Shown: piece after piece, positions 15,662-29,560 of the stretch | Numbering within the stretch: the first letter of the stretch is position 1 | Layout of the letters: every line of letters begins with the position of its first letter | From: Chaenocephalus aceratus | Taxonomy: Eukaryota > Chordata > Actinopteri > Perciformes > Channichthyidae | Assembly: GCA_023974075.1 (NCBI GenBank) | Contig: CM043789.1 | Span: 32,446,040-32,510,039, forward strand | Direction: 5' to 3' | DNA length: 64,000 nucleotides | Position numbers and translations under genes: made by a program | The notes under the pieces: model-generated | The model's input: only the letters and a program-made list of their open reading frames with translations | What the model was told of the DNA's origin: nothing | Database searches by the model: none

Positions 15662-16245
15662 CAACCCAGTCTCATGGCATTTCGTGTTTACCAACACGAT
15701 TTTTAATCTATTGATTCGTGTTCATCAACACGATTTATCTATTGATCGTTCATCAACACGATTGTATTCAACTGGTAATGTGTTTCGTGCCTGCAGCACG
15801 TCTTTTTCTCCGGTCGGGTCGAGGAAGACCGGAAGCTGTGTGGTTCATAAAAACATGTTTTTACTCAATATCAAGCCACACTTATTGCTTTTATTTTAAA
15901 TCGTATAATTTCGGACTTTTGTTTCCGTCTGTGAGGAAAATAAATGGGGCTCAATACTGAAATCTGTATTTTTAAATATTTTTTTCCTTCTAATTTGTTA
16001 TTCTTTTCAAAATAACACACTATTATTTACTCACCAATAACACACAATTATCCTTGCTTTTATTTATTGGTTTCATTCCATAATCTCTGGCTTTTTTGGC
16101 GTCCGTCAGGAACTGAATTTCAAAATAAAAATAACCGGAAACAGACGTAGGCCTCTAGGAGTTTAGGAAGGCCGAAGACACTACACTACCCATAATCCCC
16201 AGCTATCGTTTAGGACTACTGTCCCCGTGATTAATCTTCAAGCTC
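15662..16245 (+). repeat. Inverted repeat arm A (about 570 bp)
   Basis: Starts AACCCAGTCTCATGGCATTT, then tandem hairpin-like units (CGTGTT, ACCAACACGA). It runs through GTCGAGGAAGACCGGAAGC and ends near the CCCAGCTATCG block. Matches 27638-27060 in reverse. The outer flank AAAAGCT (15655-15661) equals that of arm B. Confidence 0.8.
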
Positions 16246-16456
16246 TGGGATTGGATGTTGGAGTGGCAGTGCGCCAAGGTTACGCCGAGCGTCAAACAGC
16301 TGTTTGAAATGGAACGAAATCACGCCAGACTATCCAAAACTGGAATCGAACGCCCCCCAGAACTACACATGCTGGCTATTGTGTTTCGCAAAATGTTCTA
16401 TGGGACGTCTCTACTGAACGTTTTCGTTTTTCCCACAATTAGAAGTTGCCAGTATT
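16163..16456 (+). repeat. Segment related to the interior of the 21689-23693 hAT
   Basis: Contains CACTACCCATAATCCCCAGC, TATCGTTTAGGACTAC, CTACACATGCTGGCTATTGT. A reverse copy is at about 22250-21915 inside the hAT. The segment runs on from inverted-repeat arm A. Confidence 0.7.
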
Positions 16457-16556
16457 AAACACATTGGTGTTATCAAATGTAAAACATATAATTAATAAAT
16501 GGGTGAAAATCGCTTGTGTCCATAATGCCAGCATTAATATACCCACATGACAGCTC

Positions 16557-16720
16557 ATTGTTACTTTGTAATTCTACTCCACTACAATTCAGAGGTTAAC
16601 CTGGTATTTTTACTCCACTACACTTATTTTAGTTACTTTGCAGATTCTGATTAATGATGTGAAATATAAACAACCCTTAAATCAGACTTTAGTTACACCT
16701 GAGTAAAATTCAGGTAAGGT
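16557..16720 (-). repeat. Degraded repeat of ACTCCACTACA type
   Basis: TTCTACTCCACTACAATTCA, TTTTACTCCACTACACTTAT and TTAGTTACTTTGCAGATT match the body of a widespread fish hAT-related repeat. A second fragment may be at 28620-28740 (GAAGTGGAATGTAAC, ACTTTAACTCCACTTCAG). No ends found. Confidence 0.5.
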
Positions 16721-17444
16721 GATTGTCAAGTGCCAACAATCAGGAGAGATATTTGATAGTTGGTGCTTGAGAAGACTAAACATTTATCTGCAATTGACAT
16801 GAATGGAAACAAGTAATAAAGTATATTCATTATTCGTTATTCTCTACTAATAGTTAATTAAAGACTGTATATTATGGCTATTTTGCACATCCCTTTCAAT
16901 ATTCAATATTTTCAAAGGTTTATTGACATATCATATACACAACTACGGTGTATGCAATTAATGAAAATCTTGGGTCACAGGTTCCTCAACAGCGCATTAC
17001 AAGACATCTATCAATATGTCTGTACCGTCCTCCACCATTAAACTGTCATATTCTGCACATTTCTTATTCTATCTACATACATAAGAGTATTATTCGTAGG
17101 CCTATAATATCAGTTAAAATAAGTGCTTCAACATAGTTAACATTGCAGGAAAGCAATATATTAGACGTTAAGTACTTTGTCAGGCTTAAGATTTATCTGT
17201 AGATAGATACCCCCAACGTTTTTTTCTTATTTAAAAGAAGACCTTAACCTAAAGTGTTCTTTAATGTGTTAATAAAGGTTAATTCGTTTTTCTGTTTTGC
17301 ACCTCCTCCTATTAATATCTTTGTACATCCTGCACTAAACTGTTTTATTGTAGAGATCACTTATGTATCTTCTTGATTTTTTATATTCTATATTTCTATC
17401 ACAGACCTTCTACTTTCCCCCTATGAAAGTATGTAGTCCTACTC

Positions 17445-18263
17445 TTAAAGGTCCCATGTCATGGCCATTTCCACTGATCATAATTCCATTGTTGAGGTAT
17501 ACTAGAATAGATTTATACTGTGCAATTTTCCAAACTCACATTGGTTTCGCATACAGCATCTCTGTAAAGTATGTGTATTCAGCAGTATTCACTCTCTCCA
17601 CTAAACGGCTCGTTGCAGCTCTTGCCCCCCCCTCCCTGTGAGCCCAGTGTGCTCCGATTGCTCGGGACCAGTCGGGACGTTGTGAATCGCGCTGAGCTCC
17701 GTGGAGGTGTGATTTCCTTGTTTAGCGATACACAGCGAAACACAGCCAAACTCATCCTGAGCACACACAAAGTCACAGCCGAAGTAAAAACAATAAGTGT
17801 GGCTTGATATTGAGTAAGAAAAAGTTTACTAAACGCTGTGAGAATGGGTCTGCAGAGAGAATTTCGCCGCGATCCCAACTGTCTGTTATCAGCCTGCAGC
17901 CAGGGAGGAGAAATCAGCAGAGCTGCCTGCACTGAGTGTGTGAGGAAGTCCGTGGATTGGTCAATTTGGACCAATCAGCGGGGGCTTAACGTAACGGCTC
18001 CGCGGACGTAACGTAATGGCTCCACGGATTGGTCCATTTCGTTCCGGGGACGACATGACATCATGATGTACCCGGAAGAATCAAATGGACAGTGACGTAT
18101 CTCCAATGAGGCGTTTTGGGGAGGTATTTCTGTGTTAGAGTTTTACTCGCTACATGGTGTACTTTGAGGGTTTTGACTCTGCAGACCGTTTACATGCATA
18201 AAAACCTTCATAACACACAAGGGGACGGGTAATAACCGGAAAAGCATGACATGTCACCTTTAA
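17445..18263. mobile_element. TTAA-flanked MITE, distinct family
   Basis: TTAA at both ends, then AGGTCCCATGTCATG and, complemented, AGGTGACATGTCATG. The interior is GC-richer than its surroundings. It contains a 20-bp motif (17798-17817) also found in the two inverted repeats at 15.66 and 27.4 kb. Confidence 0.75.
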
Positions 18264-18426
18264 TATTTTTTAAATCAAATATAACACATAAAAACAATAA
18301 TTCAATAACGTGCTTTAACCACTAGGCAGTGCACACAAGGTACACACAGCCATACTAGGCTTGTTTGAGACGTGTTGCGGGTAAAGAGCAATACAATGAC
18401 AAAACCTTTCCAAACAAAACAACTAG

Positions 18427-18570
18427 TAGGCTAGGCTAGGCTAGGCTAGCCTAGGCAAGGCAGGCAGGCAGGCAGGCAGGCAGATAGATAGATAGATAGA
18501 TAGGTAGATAGATAGATAGACGACAGATAGATAGATAGATTGACGGACAGATAGATAGATAGATGGATAT
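18427..18570. repeat. Compound microsatellite GGCTA / GGCA / GATA
   Basis: GGCTA units, then GGCA units, then GATA units, followed by a weak LINE ATCT-tail match (TAGATACTTCATTCATCCC, to about 18660). The GATA part may be the grown tail of that minus-strand LINE end. Confidence 0.85.
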
Positions 18571-18992
18571 CATATAGATACTTCATTCATCCCAAATTGT
18601 GAAATGTGTGGAAACAAGTATAAACACAATAACATTAAATACAAATGAGAGCAATAGTCAGGAATATACAGTAGAAAGGACACGATGAATATTATAACAT
18701 TTAATGTAGCCTTACTATGAAGGCTAACCTAAATACGGTGCTTTTCTACAGATTACTTTATTACTGCACTGGTAAGGTAAAATTAGGCCGATTAATAAGA
18801 TGTGAAGTGCTTTGTAACTTTGACCCGCTTGACTGAATACACAACAAACAATGAAGAAAGAGTTTTATATGGGCTGCTTCGCTGCCAGCTGCTCCCCCCG
18901 GGATCCGAAAGTGGCGTATAGCCTGCACTTCAACATCAACGAAAGTGCTCGATATATGCTATATTGAACCAAACTAACTGTATCACTATAAC

Positions 18993-19042
<50 letters not shown>
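18993..19042. repeat. (ATG)n microsatellite
   Basis: About 16 ATG/GAT units. Confidence 0.97.
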
Positions 19043-19245
19043 AAAGAATGCATCTAACGTTCCGCTGTTCATTATAATAAAAAAACAGAGCATTAAACAA
19101 ACCATCACGCTCTTACTTTGAAATCATGCGGAAATGTCGTCATCAGCGGGCTATCATGTGGTTTCCGAAAATAACCGAGTGACATGAGTCACGGAAAATA
19201 TGTCTCAAAATTCCGTGTGTGTAAAAAGACGATCCACAAGCAGAA

Positions 19246-20090
19246 ATGTTTGTTTCTGAAATATGTGTTACTTCTAGGCTGGATTATTGTAACTCTTTAT
19301 TATCAGGGAGTACCAAGAAGTCAGTCAAGTGGCTTCAGCTGATTCAAAATGCTGCAGCTCGTGTACTAACCAGAGTTAGGAAAAGGGACCACATTACTCC
19401 TGTTCTGGCTGCCTTACACTGGCTCCCTATAGAACACAGGATAGAATTTAAAATTCTTCTTCTCGCCTACAAAGCCCTTAATGGGCAGGCGCCATCTTAC
19501 CTTAAAGAACTCATTATACCCTACTGTCCTACTAGGGCATTGCGTTCCAAGAATGCAGGGTTGTTGGTTGTTCCTAGAGTCTCTAAAAGTACAATGGGAG
19601 CCAGAGCCTTTTCTTATCAAGCTCCACATTTGTGGAATCAGCTTCCAGTTTGTGTTCGGGCGGCAGACACCCTATCCGTTTTTAAGAGTGCGCTTAAGAC
19701 CTTCCTTTTTGATAAAGCTTATAGTTAGGGCTGATTAGATTCAGCCCCTAGTTTAGCTGATATAGGCTTAGTTTGTCGGGGGACATCTTACTTCTTCCTT
19801 CTCTCTGTCTGTACCTGTGTACTCTCATGTTCCGATTAACCCAGCTTCCCCAAATTTCTTTCTTTTTGGTGTCTATATACGCCGGGATCCGGAGTCATGG
19901 ATGATCCTGCGGTCCTGTGTCCTGGATCGCGAGTCGTGGCTGTGGTCCTGGATCATCGGTCCTGGATGGATTATTGTTTTATGTTTCATGTGGAACCTAT
20001 ATGCTGCAGGTCTCCCTTGAAAAAGAGATCTATGATCTCAATGGGACCAATCTGGATAAATAAAGGTTTGAAATGAAATGAAATATCCTC
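19246..20090 (+). mobile_element. L2-group LINE 3' part with intact C-terminal ORF
   Basis: An open frame of about 160 codons to 19728 encodes SRLDYCNSLLSG, LQLIQNAAARVLTRVRKRD and TLSVFKSALKTFLFDKAYS, the C-terminus of an L2-group LINE ORF2. The 3' UTR ends AAAAAGAGATCTATGATCTC, then GGATAAATAAAGG and a GAAAT repeat tail. This is a different subfamily from the 29, 40 and 57 kb copies. It is 5'-truncated and not a host gene. Confidence 0.8.
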
Positions 20091-20164
20091 GTGGATTCAT
20101 CTTCCTATTATACACACATGCATTTCCAAACATTTGGACTACCTATGTTGCAAATGTATTATCT

Positions 20165-20430
20165 TTTCAATTTACACACGGCATCTATTGCACGTCTGTC
20201 CGTCCTGGGAGAGGGATCCCTCCTCTGTTGCTCTCCCTGAGGTTTCTCCCGTTTTTCCCTTTAAACTGGGTTTTCTTTGGAAGTTTTTCCTTGTACGATG
20301 TGAGGGTCTAAGGACAGAGCGTGTCGTATTGTCATACTGATATTCTGTACACACTGTGAAGACCACTGAGACAAATGTAACATTTGTGATATTGGGCTAT
20401 ATAAATAAACATTGATTGATTGATTGAAAT
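20165..20430 (+). mobile_element. LINE/SINE 3' end with TTGA tail
   Basis: Contains GGGATCCCTCCTCTGTTGCT, CTGAGGTTTCTCCCG, GTGAGGGTCTAAGGACAGAG and GATATTGGGCTATATAAATA, followed by an (ATTG)n tail. This is a common fish non-LTR retrotransposon 3' end. No coding part is present. Confidence 0.65.
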
Positions 20431-20994
20431 GTGAGATCCACGAGCAGAGATTTGAGATCCGCAAGCGCATTTTTGGTCGACAAATACAAAATGGATTCAC
20501 AAATGCCGGATCGAAAGTTGTAAATGTTAAAGAGATATTCACAGATATTTTTTTAATTTGTGAACATATTTAGCGTATTTGCAGATCCGTTTTACATTTG
20601 CAAATTTATTTGAGAGTTTGCAAATCTTTTAAATGCATTTGTGGATGGTGTTTTACATTTACAAATCACATATTTACACACAAATAATTTTTATGTTCAC
20701 ACAAATTATGAGACATATCTATGCCTCCAATCTGACATTCCACTGATGAACAGACTGCTATCAGTTCTCTTACCGAATGCCATGCCGATGAAACAATACA
20801 GCATGTGACGCTCTGGACAGTACGTCAGCCACCTTCTACTGGTGCCGTCTCTGCTACAGAACACTTTCTGCACCACTGGATGCTACTTTTTTGCTGAGGA
20901 TGGTAATTTAAAAATGACTGGAGATTTTTCTGATCAGGTTGTGAAAAAAAATCAGTTATTTGACTGGCACACTCATAGCTCTCAACAGCTGTTT

Positions 20995-21205
20995 CCCTCT
21001 CAGGTGATCCTGTCTTTGGGCTGACACACTCCTCACTATCTGCTGACACTCTCACTCTCTACAGCCTTTTCCCTCTCAGGTGATCCTGTCTTTGGGCTGA
21101 CACACTCCTCACTCTCTACAGCCTTTTCCCTCTCAGGTGATCCTGTCTTTGGGCTGACACACTCCTCACTCTCTACAGCCTTTTCCCTCTCAGGTGGTGC
21201 AGTCT
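20995..21205 (+). repeat. 57-bp minisatellite, about 3.5 units
   Basis: Units beginning CCTTTTCCCTCTCAGG start at 21065, 21122 and 21179, exactly 57 bp apart, with a longer variant before 21065. 57 is a multiple of 3, and one frame reads LSGDPVFGLTHSSLSTAFS in the two regular units. The frame is not kept through the first variant unit and no gene is evident. Confidence 0.85.
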
Positions 21206-21688
21206 TTGGGCTGCCTGAATTGGTCTGGCTCTCTCCCTGAACTGACCAGCTGGACTTGCCCTGAACCTGTCTGGGCTGGACATAGGGAAAGCATTTATCA
21301 TTGGATGGGGAAATAACTCAAAACCACATGTAATGTACAAGATAAAAGATGAGTTCATATTGAACGAAACGTTCGCGAGCGTAACAACATTAGTGGCTTT
21401 GCCATGTTTTCATTATGACACTTACTAGTGTTTTCCAATGCAAACAAGTCAGATCTTTGTGACAATACCTGCAAATGCTCAAGACAGCACTATACACAGC
21501 CATTTGAAAACTACAGTAAAAGTAACACATTTATACAGAAATTAAAGTCACACACAAATTATGAAATAGTTATCACCTCAGTAAACAATAAATGAATTGA
21601 AAGATTACAATAAATTCAATGGCAAATTAAACTAATTATTTCCTATAGGTTTACTTGTATTTTGTGCTAAAATTCAAAGTATCTCATC

Positions 21689-23693
21689 TAGGGGTGGGCG
21701 ATATTGAAAAATATATTATCACGATATTTTTCAAGCAGATAGACGATATATAGATCACAATATTTTTTCATGTCGGTTATTATGGTTATTTTTCAAGTTA
21801 CTTAACAGTACAAGCACCTATAAGGTAACAGAAACTAAAACAAAAAGGAGTAACAGACCAAAATAGCATTTCAAGCTGGTTTTATTTCTGAAATGAATCC
21901 CTGAATGAACTTCTTATTATGGGAAATACGAAAACGTCTTTTAAAACTACAACTCCCAGTAGAGACGTGCCATAGATAGAGGACATGTTGCGAAACAGAA
22001 TAGCCAGCATGTGTAGTTCTGGGGACGGGGTGGGGGAGGGGGGACACGGACCACGGTGGACCCGTTCAAATCCAGTTTTGGACAGTCTGCCGTGGTTCCA
22101 TCCCATTTCAAGTGCTGTTCGAGGCTCGGCGTAACCCTCAGCACACTCTCCAATCACAGAGCTTGAGGGACTATCACGGGGTTTGTCAAACAGAGCACAT
22201 TGTGTAGTCCAAACGATAGCTGGGGATTCTGGGTAGTGTCGTGTCTTCTGCCATCCTTTACTCTGAAAAAATATTTGTTTCTCCGAATCGAAGGGGAAAA
22301 ATACAAAAGCATTGCATGTCAAGTTGTGATTGGGTTTGATTGATTGACTCCTGCCTAAACTTGAAAATGGCTTGATTCTTTCCAAAAGGACACATGGGAC
22401 AACTCAGACTTGAATCTTTTCCTCTTTATTTGAGTGATGCAGATTCCTTTTTTGCTTCTTGTTAGCCTCTTGATGCTCATTTAGTCATTTAGGTTGAAAA
22501 CCTTTAACACAAAACATATTTGTATTCATTTTAGGAAAACAAACATTTCAATAAAACTATGCCATCCTTTAACAAGCACTTTCTTTCCTGCTTCATAATC
22601 AAGTTTACAATTAAACTTAACATCTAATCAAAAGTAACTGCATCTCAACAAAGTAAATTATATTCCAGCATCGTATGTTAGCTTCTTACTTAATAAGACT
22701 AGAAATAATAATACATGTAATCAAACATGGTTAAACCAGACTAATACATCCACAAATATTCACCAGCAGCATCTTTGGTCGAATCCCTGAGTCTCCTCTC
22801 TCACAGCAAATTGTTTGTCCTCTGCTGAGAGTGTGTTCCCAGGTGTGCTCATTAAATAGGAAGCTCACACTCTTCCTTTGAGCCACATTCTCAGTGGAAT
22901 CACACCCTAGGCTCCCTGTCTCCACCTGCTGGACTGGAGCCAGATGTGAATTGCATTTCTCAAGCTCTGACAAAACATTGCACACAATTTAAACCAATCA
23001 ATGTTGTGTAATTAACAAGGATAATCTGGTGTTTTTTAGTCGATGAGGAGTGCAGATATCACTGTAAAATCAATCGACAGTAAGGGGAATACTTACTTCC
23101 GGGTGTACAATTCTCCGTTATCCAATGAGAATGGACGCTCACATTGCCTTTAAGGGCAGCCGACACAAACGAATGCCGTGCTTCCATGAGCGTCAAATCC
23201 CACCGCAGATGGGAATACATTGCAATCAGTTGAAAGCTATTTGCGTCCCTTTATGAAGCTGAAGGAGCCTAGGAGCGTCACAACTGCATGCCACGGACAC
23301 TGACCAAACGTCGCTCCTGGATGATTATGGAGTGAGAGTGTGTTGGCTAACCCTAAGCCTAGCCGGACAGGGGATCGTCCGTCTGTGGCTTCAGGCTTGA
23401 TCGCCGTTCAAATGACAGTTTTAATGATCTCAATGGGAATGGTTAGCGTTTCATATGCACGCAAATAAAATAAAATATAAGCCAACAGAATCAACCAAGA
23501 CAATAAATGAAGTGCAATACTGTCTGAATCCTGACTAGACAGCTTTAGAGCATGTCTTTCACATCAGTTTTTTTTTCTCCAATTTTTGTTTTGTTTTTTG
23601 TTTTATCACGATCGATACGATATCTCTGAAAAAGCATATCGTGGAGACCTAATATCGTCACGACGATATATATCGTCATATCGCCCACCCCTA
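21689..23693. mobile_element. Non-autonomous hAT element, 2005 bp, exact TIRs and TSD
   Basis: Terminal inverted repeats TAGGGGTGGGCG and CGCCCACCCCTA are perfect for at least 12 bp, and the next bases (ATAT, CGATAT-rich) also pair. Both sides carry the 8-bp target duplication ATCTCATC (21681-21688 and 23694-23701), the hAT signature. No transposase frame is visible. The interior (about 21890-22260) is related, in reverse orientation, to 16163-16456, so the element carries sequence also found elsewhere in the window. Confidence 0.93.
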
Positions 23694-24810
23694 ATCTCAT
23701 CTGTATTTACAATACAGCTTGATTCTGCATGTCTACTTACAGCTCGTTGGTCCATGGGAACGTTTACTGTTGCGATGGCAACAAGAGACCGCTGACGTTA
23801 GCAGCTCTTAGCTAGCCTAGCTAAATCATCTGAACAATAATAACCCATAATATCACAATTCAGCATATTTAAACAAAATCAACCACAACTACCAACATTC
23901 ACAGCCCTTCAACTCTGGGCTAATATGTTGTCACAAGTAGGACTATGCAGTTAATTAGGTCACATCACATTCAATGTACTTTTTTTTTGGACATGTCTCA
24001 AAAATGTAGCCTAGCCAGCCCCAGGCTAACGTTACTTACCATGTATGCCTCCACTCGCTCGTCTCCCGGCGCAGCAGCACCTGCTGGTAGGGTTGCCAAC
24101 TTCCAGAAATGGAGAAACGGGACACATGCATGTGTCCCCTGCACGCGCGCGAAGATTTTCGGGTTTCTGGCGGATTTAGTTACTTTTTTTTGTTACTTTA
24201 TTTCGGTTTTAGGGTTAGGGTTATGTTATTTAATTCTTTTGGGGGAGCCAGCCCCCTAGGGGTCGAGGGGTCAAACCCCCCAAAACCCTCAAAATGCATA
24301 GAAAACTATGCATACCTATAACACAATACAAACACAATGATCTTACCTGCATTAGGCTACTACATCACATTGTACATCAGCATGTTCAAATCGGATAGGT
24401 GGGCACTAGGGACATCTGGGCACCTCGATGTACAATTGGCTATTTTGTCCAAAATGTTAAAAAATAAATATTTGAAAAATAGTATTAAGTAATGCAAAGT
24501 ATACATGATGCGAACATGCACGGTACATCATTATTAGACTTAATGTTATCCTTCAACTAACCATTTTCTCAGCATTTTCCCATCAATCAGCTGTCTGACT
24601 CTCTCACACACGCAGAAGACCCTAGACATATCTCCACTCACGGGCTTAACCCAACTGTGTTTTTCTTCCACTGTTTGTTGTAAGACACAAGTCTTTTCTT
24701 TTTAGAAGGGCCAGGGCCCAGAACCACATCCTCTCTCTCTTCTCCTCTTTCATTATCACCTCCTCCACCGGCAGCGCTCATTTTCCCACACGACTGAACA
24801 GGCTGACATG

Positions 24811-26100
<1,290 letters not shown>

Positions 26101-26639
26101 CTGACATGCCACACAAACAATGATGCCGCGCCCGTGACCCACCGAAGAAAATGTCACACACAACTGAGCTGGCTCCTACTAGTGCCCTTCGCATACAGCA
26201 CACAAACACACAGGCACGCAGCCAGACACACTGCATTGCGCGCAAACAGAAAAATACAAACAATGTCCCGTACGGGACACGCCCATTTTGGCTCAAATAC
26301 GGGACGTCCCGGCTAATACGGGACGGTTGGCAATCCTACCTGCTGGGGTGGTGACCCCAGCACCAAATAGGTCCGTCAATTTACAATATTTAGCAGCCTC
26401 CACCTCCAGAGACTTCAGCTTTTTAAGTCGCAGCTTTTAAGTCGCAGTTTTTCAGCGCCACCCGGGCGTTTCTTCCGCTTATCCATTTTCAGCTCAGCAG
26501 CAGCCCGTCCCGCGACTCCCGCCCGTGCCATGAGGTCCCGCCCCACCCTGGTTTGTGTTGTGATTGACAGTGCTGTCAGGGCTCTCTGAGCCTGTCAGCC
26601 CATGATTGATTGACAATGACAAACAATAGACCAATAATA

Positions 26640-26806
26640 TGTGTCGATGCTGGCACTGCTAGCCCTCTGTAGCCAATTGGCCGGCCCAATTGGAGGGAAT
26701 TTAGAGAAAAAAAAGAAAAGAAAAAAAACAGACAGGACCGGCCCACATTGGGTCAACGGCCCACCGGGGCCATGCCCGGTATGCCAGATGGCCAGTCCAC
26801 CCCTGG
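26640..26806 (-). mobile_element. hAT terminal fragment
   Basis: Reading from 26806 on the minus strand it starts CAGGGGTGGACTGGCCATCT then GGCATACCGGGCATGG, a terminus common among fish hAT elements. The other end and a target duplication were not found, so it is probably truncated. Confidence 0.55.
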
Positions 26807-27059
26807 ATCCACGTCAAGTATTCAGTTTTGGCGGCATTTCTTCCAGTTTTTCCAGGTCTTCTCATCAGGGCTCTATAACTAAAGAACTACGGCAGATCTG
26901 TAATATGTAATGCAGCCGAAACGTGTATTACAATGCCGTTATGTGATGACTTTCAAAGAGAAAAGTAAGAACACTCGGAATTAAGTATTCTTTTATTCTC
27001 TATTTTTTTTTTACGGATTTCATATCATATAAACACCAAATCCCAGCATGCATTGTGGT

Positions 27060-27638
27060 TAAAACATCCAATCAGCGAGCTTAAACCATAGCTGAGGATC
27101 TTGGGTAATTGCTCGAAATGCCTACGTCTGTTTCCGGTTATTTTTATGTTGAAATTCAGTTCCTGACGGACGCCAAAAAAGCCCGAGGTTATGGAATTAA
27201 ACCAATAAATAAAAGCAAGGATAATTGTGTGTTATTGGTGAGTAAATAACAGTGTGTTATTTTGAAAAGAATAACAAATTAGAAGGAAAAAAAGATTTTA
27301 AAAAATACAGATTTCAGTATCCTGAGGCTCTGAGCCCCATTTATTTTCCTCCCAGATGGAAACAAAAGTCTGAAATGATACGATTTAAAATAAAAGCAAT
27401 CATTGTGGCTTGATATTGAGTAAGAACATGTTTTTATGAACCACACAGCTTCCGGTCTTCCACGACCCGACCGGAGAAAAAGACGTGCTGCAGGCACGAA
27501 ACACATTACCAGTAGAAATACATTGCTTTTAAAATCGTGCTGTGCAACACGAAAAAAAGGGGATAATCGTGTTGGTGAACACGAATCAATAGATTAAAAA
27601 TCGTGTTGGTGAACACGAAATGCCATGAGACTGGGTTA
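27060..27638 (-). repeat. Inverted repeat arm B (about 570 bp)
   Basis: Reverse-oriented copy of arm A with small differences. Both carry a frame reading MCFVPAARLFLRSGRGRPEA, almost certainly by chance. The outer flank AAAAGCT is at 27639-27645. Confidence 0.8.
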
Positions 27639-27859
27639 AAAAGCTAAGATGTTTTTCTTTCCTCTTTTGAACAATATCCAGCTCAGAAAGAGAATGGAAA
27701 TGTGTAATTAACATTTTTATTTAAAAAATGTATAAAATGTTCCTCCTGTTCCACATGAATCACCCAGCTTTGTAATAACATACAATACCGTTATTAGTCA
27801 GTCTTAGCATGCTACCGTTAACAGTAAAGGAGTGACTAACGCCTCCTGAGTGTTACATC

Positions 27860-28011
27860 CAGGGGCGCCGCCAGGGATTTTGGGCCTCATGAAAAGATAT
27901 CACATTGGTTACTTAAACATTTTTCTCTTAATATTCTAAAATTGTTTGGGCACCTGTCAGTCACGGGCCCTTAGAATCGTCCTAACTTTTCACCCCCTTA
28001 CGGCGCCCCTG
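27860..28011. mobile_element. 152-bp hAT MITE
   Basis: TIRs CAGGGGCGCC and GGCGCCCCTG are perfect; 8-bp target duplication GTTACATC at 27852-27859 and 28012-28019. Too short to encode anything. Confidence 0.92.
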
Positions 28012-29015
28012 GTTACATCTGATTAAACGCTGGTTTATTGACGTTCTGTATGTATGTATTTTCTCTCTGTCTCCACCTTCAGCTCTGTGAGAGCAGAGAT
28101 TGTTATTTTGCCCCATGGAGGACCTGAGAGCGGAGAAACATCCAGGGGCCGTGCAAGTGTTCCTCACATTCTGAACCGAAAACCGCATGGTGGGTTTAAC
28201 CCTAATGACATCTGCATGACTTGCATAAAAGGGCATCCAACGTCCAATCTAGATAAGTGGGCACAGAATCAATAGAAAAGAGGGGGAAAGGGTCTTCTCT
28301 CTTTCGCCCTGCAGGCTCACAGGCGTTCACATTACGGATCCCACTACATCGTCCTGGTTTTTTGTCTTCTCATCGTGACTGACTGTTTAGTTTGAAATAA
28401 AACTCTCTCTCTGTCTCACACACAGAACGAGATATGCTCACAGAAAACAACACGCCCTTGTTATAACTGGAAAGTCACAACTGACATCCCTCTGCAGGCG
28501 GCTCTGGGCCAACCGAACAGACTTACCCCAAGCTGGAGCACAAAAATAAAACACCTCTCATTATGCCAGGGTCATTCTGAGTAAAACACACACAGTTACA
28601 TTTCATACACAGTCTGACGCAGAAGTGGAATGTAACACTTGTGTACTATTTTAGTTTATTGTACTTTACCATTTTATGATACTTTAGACTTTAACTCCAC
28701 TTCAGTTTGGATACAGATTTTCTACTTGTTACTACACTATATATATATATGTGATGTATATCACAACTTTACTTTGCATATTCACATTCCTGAATGTAGT
28801 TTAAAAAACAAACCTTTCTGCTGCAACATTAAAATGATATACTCATTACTGCATCAATAATGATAATATATTGTTAAATGGGGAATTCTGAATGATACAT
28901 TTGTTGTGCTTTATCCAGATTTGATTGCAGCTCTATAACTTGTAACATTATAAACTGTAGTGTAACACTCATCTTGAAGATTTTCATTTAAATAAATCTA
29001 CGTCGGTTTGACTGA

Positions 29016-29560
29016 TTGGTTTTGGTGGCTAGAATCCACTTCAAGACACTGGTACTAGCGTACCATGCTGCGAATGGATCTGGCCCTTCCTACATCCAGG
29101 ACATGGTTAAACTGCACATCCCAGCACGTGCTCTACGTTCTGCATCAGCCAAACGGCTCGCTGCACCCTCGCTGCGAAGGGGACCCAGGTTCCCATCAGC
29201 AAAAACACGTGGGTTTGCTATCCTGGCTCCAAAGTGGTGGAATGAGCTCCCCATTGACATCAGGACAGCAGAAAGCTTACACACCTTCCGGCGCAGACTG
29301 AAAACTCATCTCTTTCGACTCCACCTCGAGCAGTAGAATTACTAACAAAGCACTTATAGGCTACTAAAGGACTGGCTTACCTAAAGCTAGTTGAGTAGCA
29401 CTTGAAAAGTGTTGGCTCTATGAAACCTGATGTACTTATATGATTCTGTTTTCTTCAAGTTTGTATCTTCTTGGTCAAATGCACTTATTGTAAGTCGCTC
29501 TGGATAAAAGCGTCAGCTAAATGCAATGTAAAGTAATTTAATGTAATGGTGGCATTCCCT
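29016..29560 (+). mobile_element. L2-type LINE 3' fragment
   Basis: Plus-strand copy of the same LINE family as 39784-40620. It encodes ILAPKWWNELPIDIRTAES and RRLKTHLFRLHLEQ, then the 3' tail TAAGTCGCTCTGGATAAAAG and a degenerate TAATG repeat ending near 29560. It keeps only about the last 100 codons. Confidence 0.8.

Larger units (their letters stand above)
19198..20718. repeat. Possible TIR element enclosing two LINE ends
   Basis: Left edge ATATGTCTCAAAATTCCGTG and right edge, complemented, ATATGTCTCATAATTTGTGT match at about 17 of 20 positions. Inner flanks also share GATCCACAA-like sequence. No clear target duplication was seen, so this is tentative. Confidence 0.35.

Noticed and set aside
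19246..19728. 160-codon open frame as a host gene
   Set aside because: It matches the C-terminal part of an L2-group LINE and is followed by a LINE 3' tail.
21065..21205. CRISPR-like spaced repeat
   Set aside because: Units are contiguous 57-bp tandem copies without spacers in vertebrate DNA; it is a minisatellite.
27279..27506. Conserved peptide shared by 15.7 and 27.4 kb open frames
   Set aside because: The similarity follows from the DNA repeat; both frames are short and have no known domain.
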